From the NCBI GenBank assembly GCA_964390645.1, contig CAYMLL010000109.1, forward strand, positions 1 to 21,806: a stretch of DNA of 21,806 nt, given 5' to 3'. The notes under the pieces were generated by a model, which saw only the letters and a program-made list of their open reading frames with translations, did not search any database and was not told the origin of the DNA. The stretch comes from CAYMLL01 sp964390645 (GTDB taxonomy: Bacteria; Planctomycetota; UBA8108). Of the stretch, positions 1 to 7,800 are shown piece by piece (within the stretch, counting starts at the first letter, position 1; each line of letters opens with the position of its first letter). The translations under genes were made by a program, and so were the position numbers.

Positions 1-74
1 CAGCGCGGTCCATCGCTGGGTCTTCTGCACGGGGCTGGTTCTTCTCCCGGGTCGCTAAAGCGGAGCCGTTCATC

Positions 75-94
75 CAGCTCGCCTCTGCGAGCTG
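75..94. terminator. Perfect 8-bp hairpin, terminator-like
   Basis: CAGCTCGC (75-82) and GCGAGCTG (87-94) are exact reverse complements around the 4-nt loop CTCT. No T-tract follows on either strand, so this is at best a tail-less terminator, possibly for a gene ending left of the window. It could instead be a chance palindrome in GC-rich DNA. Confidence 0.35.
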
Positions 95-159
95 ACGCGC
101 CCTACGCTCCGATACCGAACACGGCCACAGTATACGACGGTTCGATGACACGCCGCCAC

Positions 160-480
160 CTACCACGAATAGAGTGCAACGATCGCCCGAAATTTACCCA
201 GAATCAGGATGTCCGGCTCGATGAGCGTCGCGGTGTCCGCGGGGGCTCCGCGACCCGACCTCTTGCCGATCTCAGCCACGGCCTCTCGCTCGTCGTCCGT
301 CGGCTCGGCGGTCCCCTGCATCCACACCTGCGAGATTCGGTTTTCCGACGCGGTGCTCGTACCCGAGAAACAGCTCCTCGTCGACCTGGAGCATGAGACA
401 CGCCAGCAGTCTCCTCCGGTCCCGGTTCGCTGCACCCGCGCGTTCTTCGAGAGCGCTGATGAGGGGTCTGAACCTCCCGG
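160..480 (-). pseudogene. Possible frameshifted coding remnant, family unknown
   Basis: Two adjacent minus-strand frames have protein-like composition and mostly G or C third codon positions. The upstream part (about 480 to 345) reads FRPLISALEERAG, then LLACLMLQVDEELFLGYEH. The downstream part (about 335 to 160) reads NRISQVWMQGTAEPTDDE, ends with IEPDILILGKFRAIVALYSW, and stops at 160-162. The switch lies near the run of four T on the plus strand at about 340-343, so either a single-base indel broke a gene or the similarity to coding sequence is accidental. No start codon or ribosome site is obvious upstream, and I recognise no family. In DNA this GC-rich, high third-position GC is weak evidence, so confidence is low. 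Confidence 0.25.
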
Positions 481-724
481 CTCGAGAGAGCCCGCGTCGA
501 CGAATCGTGGCTGCTTTCCACGCTGGCGAGCATCTTGAACGCACGGGTTCCGACTTGGCGGCCTGCCGTCCCTCCGGTAGCATGGCTCCGCACTCAGGAG
601 GCTCTTCCGTTCACGGTCGACGTGGGTTTTCGGGCAAGGGGCGCACTCGATACCGTGGTGGCGGAGCTCTTCGGACGCGTGGACACGAAGTCCAAACGGG
701 ACATCTCGGTTCATCGTGGCTGGC

Positions 725-758
725 CAGGATGCGAGCGCGGTAGCACGCCGCGATCCTG
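725..758 (+). promoter_or_regulatory. Foldable leader upstream of the serine protease gene
   Basis: CAGGAT (725-730) pairs with ATCCTG (753-758), and inside it CGCGG (736-740) pairs with CCGCG (748-752). This leaves a 5-nt bulge GCGAG and a 7-nt loop. The structure ends 15 nt before the ATG at 774, so if transcribed it would lie beside the ribosome binding region. It could affect translation, but no known riboswitch or leader motif is recognisable. Confidence 0.25.
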
Positions 759-773
759 CGCCCGGGGGGTATC

Positions 774-1847
774 ATGCCGGTACTTTCTGAAAGAAGCGTC
801 GTCAGGGCAGTGGTGCTGGGGCTCGGGATGCTGGGGCTCGAGATGCTGGCTGTGTCGCATGTGTACGCCATCATCACCCGTCACGATCTGCCGGATTCGG
901 ACTACGTCGTCGCGGATGCCGACTACCCGGCGCTGGTAGATCTCTTCCGTCCGAACGACTGCATCGGCACGCTGGTCCACGAGTCGTATCTGCTGACCGT
1001 TGCGCACTGCGCAGTGGATCTGCGGGGCTCCCGGTCCCTCGAGGTAAACGGGGTCTCCCACGACATCGCCGAGGTCCTCCTGCATCCCGACTGGCGCAGA
1101 AGGCGCGACGAGTACGACATCGCGCTGGTGCGTCTCGAGGAGCCGGTCAGAGGGGTAACCCCCCTTCCGATCTACCGGGGAACCGACGAGCTCGGTTCCG
1201 TCATCACGCTGGTCGGACGTGGCGTCCATGCGACCGGCCTGGTCGGTGAGCGCCGAGCGGACAGCGACGGCAGGCTCCGCCGGGCCACCAACATCGTGAG
1301 CGCGGTCGACGACCACTTCATCGAGGTCTTCTTCGAGGAGCCCGGTGAGAACGACATCACCGATCTGGAAGGCGTCGGGGCAGCGGGCGACAGCGGTTGC
1401 CCGGGCTTCATCGACGTCGACGGGGTGCTCTACATCGCGGGGCTGAACTCCTGGGGCGATGGAGGTGCCGGCATCGGAGTGGGTCAATACGGCTCCCGGG
1501 ACTATCAGACCCGGGTCTCCCGGTACCTCGACTGGCTGGACAGCGTGGTCGACTTCCCCGTGACCGAGGGCTTTGTCCGGGGCGACGTCGACGATGACGG
1601 CGTCCTGGAGCTCACGGACGCCGTGTTCATCCTCGCCCATCTCTTTCGCAGCCAGCGAGAGCCGACGTGCCTGAAGGCCGCCGACGCCGACGACGACGGA
1701 ACCGTCAACCTGACCGATGCCGTCTACCTCCTCAACTTCCTCTTCCTTGGCCGCCGGGCTCCCCCGCTGCCGTTTCCCGATTGCGGCATCGACCCGACGA
1801 ACGACGAGTTGACGTGCGAGACGCCCCCCGGCGACTGTCAGCCATAG
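774..1847 (+). CDS. Secreted chymotrypsin-fold (S1) serine protease with C-terminal dockerin-like EF-hand domain
   Basis: The 357-residue product starts with a hydrophobic export signal (about residues 9-32). An S1 peptidase domain follows, with the catalytic triad His78 (in TVAHC), Asp115 (in YDIAL) and Ser207 (in GDSGCP). Cys63 and Cys79 match the conserved disulfide around the catalytic His, and NSWG at 225-228 matches the S1 pocket strand. The motif after the catalytic Ser is GDSGC rather than the usual GDSGG. The residue six before Ser207 is Val201 rather than Asp, so trypsin-like Arg/Lys specificity is unlikely. Residues 268-357 form a dockerin-like cassette with two calcium-loop repeats (DVDDDGVLELTD at 271-282, DADDDGTVNLTD at 304-315) and a Cys-rich tail, a common C-terminal module of planctomycete secreted proteins. 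The ATG at 774 is preceded by a G-rich stretch but no canonical ribosome site. The substrate is unknown; the enzyme presumably acts outside the cytoplasmic membrane. Confidence 0.9.
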   Translation: MPVLSERSVVRAVVLGLGMLGLEMLAVSHVYAIITRHDLPDSDYVVADADYPALVDLFRPNDCIGTLVHESYLLTVAHCAVDLRGSRSLEVNGVSHDIAEVLLHPDWRRRRDEYDIALVRLEEPVRGVTPLPIYRGTDELGSVITLVGRGVHATGLVGERRADSDGRLRRATNIVSAVDDHFIEVFFEEPGENDITDLEGVGAAGDSGCPGFIDVDGVLYIAGLNSWGDGGAGIGVGQYGSRDYQTRVSRYLDWLDSVVDFPVTEGFVRGDVDDDGVLELTDAVFILAHLFRSQREPTCLKAADADDDGTVNLTDAVYLLNFLFLGRRAPPLPFPDCGIDPTNDELTCETPPGDCQP

Positions 1848-2255
1848 TCCGCGTCGGAGCCAGCTGGTCAGCACCGGCCTGGTCCGTCGATCATGGCCGG
1901 GCCGGTTGTCAGGCGCTCCCGTCACCAGGCGTGACTCGCCACGATCCAGGCCACGGTCGGGCAGGAGCTCACGAAACGTGTTGCAGCACACGGATCTTCA
2001 GGCGCGAGATCAGCTCATGGCTCGAGAGCACGGAATGCGCCTCCGGGGCCAGCAACGCTCGATAACAAGAGCGCCGCTCCTTCCTTCCCGGGACTGGGTC
2101 CTGCCGAACGTGCACGCTTCATCGGACACATGATGTCGTGCTCTCCGGCGGGGCGAAGAACCTGAAGTCGACGACACGTTCGTCTCGAGAAAGCGGAAGG
2201 GCGCTCCGCGTGCAGACCAGCGACTCCGTAGAAAACACGCGCGTTCCCGGCCGAG
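1848..2255. other. Intergenic region between convergent genes
   Basis: This stretch separates the ends of the plus-strand protease gene and the minus-strand dehydratase-like gene, so it should hold terminators for both. I see a weak inverted repeat at 1873-1906 and a 15-bp dyad GACGA-CACGT-TCGTC at 2170-2184. Reading frames crossing it have Arg/Ser-rich shadow-like composition; no gene is supported. Confidence 0.6.
1873..1906 (+). terminator. Weak terminator-like inverted repeat after the protease gene
   Basis: ACCGGCC (1873-1879) pairs with GGCCGGT (1900-1906) across a 20-nt loop, 25 nt after the protease stop. A shorter alternative pairs CCGGCC (1874-1879) with GGCCGG (1895-1900). There is no T-tract. 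Position is the main support. Confidence 0.25.
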
Positions 2256-3428
2256 CTACTGACGCGGAGGATGCGCACGCACCGCCTCCTCGTTGACCTC
2301 CGTTCCCCAGCCCGCGCCCGCTGGCAACGTGAGATACCCGTCGTCAACGCTCGGCAAGACCGTCACGAGATCGTCGTGCCAGGGCACGGTGTCCAGATCG
2401 ATCTCCATGATCCTGAAGTTCGGCGCGACCGCACAGAAGTGCGCGTTCATCATGGTGGCGAGGTGGCCGTAGAAGTTGTGCGGCGCGATGTTGACTTCAT
2501 GAATGTCGGCCAGCGAAGCGATCTTGAGCGACTCGGCCACACCGTTCCACGGTGTGTCGATGATGGCCACGTCCATCGATTCGTGATCGAAGTACGGCTT
2601 GTAGTCGCGTCGTCCGAACAGGCATTCTCCGGAGGCGATGGGAATGCTGGTCCGGCTACGGATGTAGTGCAGCGCCTCGGGACTGCGCGTGTCGATCTCG
2701 ACCCAGAACAGGTCGTAGGGCTCCATACTCCGGGCCATCTGCAGGAACCCGGTCGTCTTGAAGTTGAAGTTGAGGTCGACGAGGATATCCATCTCTGACC
2801 CCGCACCATCTCGGAGCGCGGCCAGCTGATCACACATCGCGGCGACGACCGAACGCTCGGCGTTCAAGGCCGGAAACCCCTCCCCTCGAAAGAACCCCGG
2901 CGAATGCAGGCGAGGGTTCTCGTCCAGTATGAAGACGTTCGTCTTCAACGCCGTGAAGCCAGCCCTGACGACTTCGCGTCCCAGCTCGACGACGTCGCTC
3001 AGGGACCTCACAGGCGGTATCTGCATCTCGTCGGGCCAGGCCAGGCGGTAGGTGCCGCAATGCGACCAGTAGAGGCGAATCTTCTCCCGGACGGGTCCCC
3101 CCAGCATCTCGTAGACCGGAATCCCCAGCGCCTTCGCCTTGATGTCCAGCAAGGCGTTCTCGATCGCGCCGATTGCCTGCTGCACAACGCCCCCGCTCGC
3201 CTGACGCCTGACGGCGTAAAGCGACGCGATCAGAGATTCGTAGGGACGCGGGTCATTGCCGATGAGAAGGGGAGCGAGGTGCTCAATAAGCGAAGTGACA
3301 CCCCTGCCTCCGAATGACTCGTTGAACTCGCTCCATCCGACGAGGCCCTCGTCCGTACTGATCTTGAGGAAGTCCAGGCTACGGAACCCACCGTCGGCAT
3401 GCATGCACTCCATGGATGTGATTTTCAC
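2256..3428 (-). CDS. Enolase-superfamily enzyme (mandelate racemase/muconate lactonizing type), acid-sugar dehydratase-like
   Basis: The 390-residue length is typical of the family. The N-terminal capping domain spans about residues 1-120 and includes ALLDIKAKALGIPVYEMLGG. The TIM-barrel metal ligands are at Asp218 (ILVDLNFNF), Glu244 (FWVEID) and Glu268 (ASGECL). Asp291 (AIIDTPWNG) and His317 (APHN) form the His-Asp pair of the mandelate racemase subgroup. Lys162 (ALKTN) occupies the first Lys of the K-x-K position and the second is Asn164, a K-x-N pattern also known from galactonate-dehydratase-type enzymes. Mg-dependent dehydration of an aldonic or uronic acid in the cytoplasm is therefore the most likely reaction; the exact sugar cannot be read from sequence. 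The start is GTG, chosen because GGAGGT lies 6 nt upstream. It follows the oxidoreductase gene by 22 bp on the same strand, so the two are probably cotranscribed. No signal peptide is present. Confidence 0.9.
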   Translation of the reverse strand: MKITSMECMHADGGFRSLDFLKISTDEGLVGWSEFNESFGGRGVTSLIEHLAPLLIGNDPRPYESLIASLYAVRRQASGGVVQQAIGAIENALLDIKAKALGIPVYEMLGGPVREKIRLYWSHCGTYRLAWPDEMQIPPVRSLSDVVELGREVVRAGFTALKTNVFILDENPRLHSPGFFRGEGFPALNAERSVVAAMCDQLAALRDGAGSEMDILVDLNFNFKTTGFLQMARSMEPYDLFWVEIDTRSPEALHYIRSRTSIPIASGECLFGRRDYKPYFDHESMDVAIIDTPWNGVAESLKIASLADIHEVNIAPHNFYGHLATMMNAHFCAVAPNFRIMEIDLDTVPWHDDLVTVLPSVDDGYLTLPAGAGWGTEVNEEAVRAHPPRQ

Positions 3429-3434
3429 GTCCGT

Positions 3435-3440
3435 ACCTCC
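3435..3440 (-). promoter_or_regulatory. Ribosome binding site deciding the GTG start of the enolase-superfamily gene
   Basis: On the minus strand GGAGGT is followed by a 6-nt spacer and GTG at 3428-3426. This favours the GTG over the later in-frame ATG codons at residues 6 and 9, and leaves the N-terminal strand of the capping domain intact. Confidence 0.7.
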
Positions 3441-3450
3441 AATCGCTGGA

Positions 3451-4428
3451 CTATGGGATCAGCACAGTTGCTCCGGGCGTCTTTCGACCTTCAAGATCGC
3501 GATGCGCTCGAGTCGCGTCAGCCAGCGCGTAGGTCTGATGGATCTCGACCTTCACGATACCTTGATCGATGACCCCGAACAGTTCAGCGGCGTTCGCGGT
3601 CAACGCCTCTCGCGTGGCGGTGTAGGTGGCCAGCGTCGGCCGCGTCAGAAACAGCGAGCCGCGCGAGGTAAGCTCGTGCACCGCCATCGGCGGGACCGCC
3701 CCCGAAGACTGGCCAAAGGTAACCATCAGTCCGAGCGGCCTCAGGCAATCGAGCGATCCCTGGAACGTGTCGCGGCCCACCGAGTCGTAAACAACCGGCA
3801 CGCCCTCGCCGCCGGTCAGGTCACGCACTCGTTCGACGAAGTTCTCCCGGCCGTAAAGAACCGGGTGGTCGCAACCGTGCGACCTGGCGAGCGCCGCCTT
3901 CTCTTCCGTGCTCACCGTGCCTATGACCGTCGCCCCGAGATGCTTCGCCCACTGGCAAACGAGCAGACCGACTCCACCGGCCGCCGCGTGTATCAGGATG
4001 GTGTCACCGCGTTGAACCTCGTAGGAGCTGCGCAGCAGATACTGCGTCGTCAGTCCTTTCAGCATCACGGCGGCGGCTTGCCGGTCGTCGACGGTATCGG
4101 GCAGCTTGATCAGCCGATCGGCCGGCACCAAGCGATCCTCGGCGTAGCTGCCCAGTGGCCCACCGGCATAGGCCACGCGGTCACCGATCTGAAACTCCGA
4201 CACATCCGCTCCGAGCTCGGTGATCACCCCGGCGCCTTCCGTGCCGATGACCGTCGGCAGCTTCCCCGCCGGATAGAGCCCACTGCGAAAATACGTGTCG
4301 ACGAAATTGAGGCCGACGGCAGTCTGGCTCAGACGGGCTTCACCGGAGCGCGGAGCGCCGACATCGACGTCCTCCCATCGCAACACCTCGGGCCCACCCG
4401 TCTGGTGAATGAGTATGGCCTTGGCCAT
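3451..4428 (-). CDS. qor: NADPH:quinone oxidoreductase, zeta-crystallin-like medium-chain dehydrogenase/reductase
   Basis: The 325-residue length is close to the roughly 327 residues usual for Qor. The GroES-like N-terminal half contains GPEVLRWEDV, NFVDTYFRSGLYP and the GTEGAGVI turn. The Rossmann domain carries the nucleotide-binding motif AAAGGVG at 148-154, then VIGTVSTEEKAALA and DSVGRDTF. The Cys/His zinc ligands of alcohol dehydrogenases are absent, as expected for the zinc-free quinone oxidoreductase branch, which reduces quinones or activated alkenes with NADPH in the cytoplasm. The start ATG at 4428 follows GAAGGTG on the minus strand. The enolase-superfamily gene starts 22 bp downstream, suggesting a two-gene operon and a linked substrate, although Qor-like proteins are promiscuous and often misannotated. 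A cluster of GTTGAT/ATCAAC elements lies 25-67 nt upstream. Confidence 0.88.
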   Translation of the reverse strand: MAKAILIHQTGGPEVLRWEDVDVGAPRSGEARLSQTAVGLNFVDTYFRSGLYPAGKLPTVIGTEGAGVITELGADVSEFQIGDRVAYAGGPLGSYAEDRLVPADRLIKLPDTVDDRQAAAVMLKGLTTQYLLRSSYEVQRGDTILIHAAAGGVGLLVCQWAKHLGATVIGTVSTEEKAALARSHGCDHPVLYGRENFVERVRDLTGGEGVPVVYDSVGRDTFQGSLDCLRPLGLMVTFGQSSGAVPPMAVHELTSRGSLFLTRPTLATYTATREALTANAAELFGVIDQGIVKVEIHQTYALADATRAHRDLEGRKTPGATVLIP

Positions 4429-4452
4429 GGTGTGACACCTTCGTCGTTTGCC

Positions 4453-4495
4453 GTTGATTGATCACAGGGCGCTTCCGTCATCAACCGCTGTCAAC
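4453..4495 (-). promoter_or_regulatory. Operator-like cluster of GTTGAT/GTTGAC elements upstream of qor
   Basis: On the plus strand GTTGAT (4453-4458) is followed by its exact complement ATCAAC (4480-4485) and by GTCAAC (4490-4495). Read on the minus strand, GTTGAC and GTTGAT stand 10 bp apart, one helical turn, with an inverted third copy further on. TGATCA at 4457-4462 overlaps the promoter-proximal copy. A TTGACA -35-like hexamer lies at 4494-4489 on the minus strand, but no good -10 follows at 16-18 bp. The arrangement resembles a transcription-factor site; no regulator gene is in the window. Confidence 0.3.
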
Positions 4496-4544
4496 GTCGA
4501 GAGTCAAGCGTTCCGACGGCGGAATCCATGATGCGGTTGCTCGC

Positions 4545-4745
4545 TCACCGGTTCGGCGCTTCGGCCGGCAAGAGTTGCCAGGCCAGGGTGACTCGCTCCC
4601 GACCGCGAGACATGAGCAGATTCCTCACGTGAGGATCCGTCGGCGGCCACTTGCCACGCGAGCTCCTCCTCCACGGGAGCCTGGATCGTGCCGAGCAAGA
4701 CCGGGTGGCGGAAACGGAAACGGCCGCGGACCTCCAGGCGCGAGC
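4545..4745 (-). pseudogene. Possible frameshifted coding remnant upstream of qor
   Basis: From about 4742 to 4640 on the minus strand one frame reads LEVRGRFRFRHPVLLG, then TIQAPVEEELAWQVAADG. A second frame, shifted by one base, then continues with HVRNLLMSRGRERVTLAWQ and LLPAEAPNR, stopping at 4545-4547. Composition and codon third positions look coding in each part, and the two join naturally at about 4640. No start or ribosome binding site is visible and I recognise no family. It may be debris of a decayed gene or a coincidence of GC-rich sequence. Confidence 0.25.
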
Positions 4746-4759
4746 ACTGCATCTGAGCA

Positions 4760-4773
4760 CGCCCGACCGGGCG
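4760..4773 (-). terminator. Terminator-like hairpin after the lyase gene
   Basis: CGCCC (4760-4764) and GGGCG (4769-4773) pair around a 4-nt loop GACC, about 70 nt beyond the lyase stop on the minus strand. No T-tract follows. It is short, so chance is a real alternative. Confidence 0.25.
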
Positions 4774-4841
4774 AGCAGCGTGACGGGGATCGGAGCGAGG
4801 GAACGAGCTGCAGCCTACGTGGCCCCGCCGTCTCCGTCCTC

Positions 4842-7800
4842 TCATGGCTTCATCGTGCTCTCCTCGTGAATGACTCGACCGTCTCGTGATTCCGTCAGCC
4901 GAACGTCGACGGTCTCGCCGCTTCCCTCGAAGCCGGCGATCTCGATCTCCTGGACCCTTCCGTTCTCGAGCTCTACTCGCAGATGGTCGGCCGATCTGGC
5001 GGTGACCTTGCGCACCAGAGGACCCTTCTCGAACGGCTCGATCACGGTCAAGAAGCGCGCCGACGTCCCCTTCACACGCGCACTGTAGACCCGTCGCTGG
5101 TAATCGAGGACGTCAACACCGTACGGATAGTCGGCTCCGAGCGAGATCCGGAAGCGGACAGCGTCGAGACCCGTGAGGTCGATGGCGATGAGCCCGTTGC
5201 CCTTCGGCTGCGCCGGGAGAGTCTCCTTGAAGTGACGCCCCTGGATGATGACTTCGCCTCCCCGGTAGTCCTTGCCGGTGACCACCGGATCACCCGCATC
5301 CGTCTTCCTGCGAATCCCGTCGAACGCGATCTTGCCCCTCGCCTCGAGGTCGGAGAGCTTGATCTCGGTCCCATCCGCTGTCTCGATCTGCCCGCCAGCC
5401 CAGAACAGGCCGTCCACTCTCGTATTCACGAACCCACCGTGTCCCCTGCGGTCTTCGCTCCGAGTCTGGAGCTCGATAACCTTGCAGCTCTCCAGCGAAA
5501 TATCGATCTCTTCTCGCCCGAGGATCCAGGGAGAGAATTGACCTGTGGCGGAGACTTCGCCGTCGACGAGAACTCGATACTCCGTGTACCCGATCCGGCC
5601 GCGCAATTCAGGAGCTGCGCCGACCATCAGCTCGGCTCGAGGAGGCCAGGCGGAGTAGACATCCATGTGGAGCTTGCCGCGCTTACCACGAAGCGACCTC
5701 CAGTTGAGATGAGATCGGTCGTCGTAGATCGTCACGAACTCGGCCTTCGACGTCCCGTTCTTCGTATACCACGCGCAATCGGTGATGAGCTGGGCGGGAA
5801 GCGTCGGATCGGTGCCCATCTGATCCGTGTGTCGGAAGAACCGCACACCTCCTCCCGTGATCTCCTGAAATCCCCGGATCTGAAGCAAGTTGTCGAATAC
5901 GTGCGGATCGTCGCCGCGTAGATAGTCGGCCAGAACGACGTAGTCGTCGGTCACGACCATCAAGCGTCGCTGCAGAACTCGCTCCGAGTACTCACCGATG
6001 CTGGCCGGTTCCGGTTCCGGATCCGGAATCGGCACGTGAACGTCCTCGAGTCGCGCCCTCTCCGCACCGGAGTAGACGGGAGTCTCTTCCGGCTTCCGGT
6101 TCTGACGACGCATCTGGAGTCCCATGTACGGCGGGTTGCACCATCGAGCGTTCGTTTCAACCGCTGCCACCTGCATCTTCTGACTCGAGTGAAAGAGAAG
6201 CCGGCGCGACTCGACCGGTTCCTGATTCTTCGAATCGACGACGACCATGTTGTGGTTCATCGAGCTCTGCACGAAGAACCCGTACATGAAGCTGGCGTAG
6301 CTGTACCAGAGACCATGCCCGCTCATGTAGAAGCTGCGATCGTGCCGCTTGAGCGAGTTGAAGTTCGTGCGGTCAAAGTGGCCGTGGTAGGCACCGTGTG
6401 TCCCGTACTTGAGCGTCGTCGCGATCTGGTCGGCAGGGGCGCGGCCAGGCGTTTGCGACCGCAGCGTGATGAATCCGATGCCGTCCGAATAGACGGAGCG
6501 TCGACCGATCTCCGGAGTGTCCTCCGGTAGCTCAGGAACTCCGTAGAGAAGATTGCGCCCGCCCGAGTACTTGATGAGCGAAGCGTACTCGGGCTTTCGA
6601 TACATCATGTACGCGAGCTCGAAGGCCTCCCCGTCGGTGAAGGTCCACTCCCCGGCGTCGTTCGCTGCGAACATCCAACCGTCGTGGGCGACATGGTGCA
6701 GGAAGGAGTCCCAGAGCATGTCGAGCGTGATCACGGGTTTCGGATGCTTGCCGAACTTCTGGAACGGTTTTCCGCCGTGCTCTCGCTTGCGTGTCTCGAC
6801 GTCCTCGGGCAGTCGTCGGAACTCCTTCGAGTAGCCGGGAGTGAAATAGTGGTCGATCAGGTTGACACCGAAAGGTTCGGCGGCGAGAGCCATCTTGCAG
6901 ATGTAGCGAGAGACCCAGACGTTGTAGTTCACCGAGCCCTCGTACCACCAGCCGTCCGGCATGATCCCGTTGGCGATGTTGTCGTAGACGCCGTCGGAAG
7001 CGTGGAGGAAGTGCTCGAACCAGGCGAAGTCCTGGACGGCAAGAGCGAGGGTGAATCCGCAGCGCGCCTCCTGGAGCTCGAGGTTGGCGACGCCGGACAG
7101 CCGGACGTGTCTCATGCGCTCGCGAAAGGCATCTTCGATGCGCGTCTGCTCCTCTTTCGACAGGACCCCCGAATCCTGGATCATGTCGTAAATTTCGGCG
7201 GCCTGGATGAGGTGTTTACCGCTTTCCTCCGCCGAGATGCCCCGCCTGGCTCGCTCCGCGTACGCTCTGTCGCGAGTGATCTGCCACGCCACGGCGAAGG
7301 GCCAGTAGCTCTCGGGCCGGTTGTTGTGCGGCTTGAAGTCCGTGTAGCGCTTCAGTTCTTCCTTCGCCCACTCGTGCTCCTCGACCTTCTTGCGGATGGC
7401 GTCCCAGCGCTCCGGGGTGTGGACCAGATAGGGATGGGGGAGCTTGCGACCCGTGATGAGCTCGAGTTCGCCGCCACGCCCCCCGTTGGCGATCGCGACG
7501 ATCTTCTGCCGCTCGCGTCCACCCGGCGGGACGCGGTCGGTCACATTGACACGAACTTCGCAGGAGCTCGTCTCGCCCGGTTCGAGGAGTACCTTGCGCG
7601 GCGAAATCGTCGCCCGCATGACGTGCTTGCTGTACGGAGAATGCGAGAGGACAACCGCCTGGGGGCGATCGGAACAGTTCAAGACCTCGAGTCGGTACTC
7701 GACCGTCTCGTTTTCCTCTCCGACGCGCGATCTCGAAGCCGAGTAGAGCTTGAGCCTGGGAGCCTGGATCACGCGAACTCGCTGGAGGATGATCCTGCCC

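Larger units (their letters stand above)
1..773. other. Left-edge region without a convincing intact gene
   Basis: No reading frame here has a plausible start, ribosome binding site and protein-like composition over its full length; open frames overlap on both strands, as expected in GC-rich DNA. It holds a perfect hairpin at 75-94, possible frameshifted coding debris on the minus strand at about 160-480, and a foldable leader just before the protease gene at 725-758. I see no tRNA, rRNA or insertion-sequence signature. Confidence 0.6.
4429..4841. other. Intergenic region between lyase gene end and qor start
   Basis: It contains a GC hairpin at 4760-4773 that could end the lyase transcript, a possible coding remnant at 4545-4745 and an operator-like element cluster at 4453-4495 next to qor. 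This suggests that qor and the dehydratase-like gene are transcribed separately from the lyase. No intact gene is supported. Confidence 0.55.

Noticed and set aside
711..1991. A 426-codon minus-strand frame opposite the serine protease
   Set aside because: The plus-strand product has an intact catalytic triad, signal peptide and dockerin repeats. The minus frame is Val/Asp/Arg-rich with no motif.
2170..2184. GACGA-CACGT-TCGTC dyad as terminator of the dehydratase-like gene
   Set aside because: It is about 70 nt past the stop with only 5-bp arms and no T-tract, too weak to call a feature.
4466..4494. A full sigma-70 promoter built on TTGACA before qor
   Set aside because: At 16-18 bp spacing the -10 position reads CGCCCT or similar, which does not resemble TATAAT.
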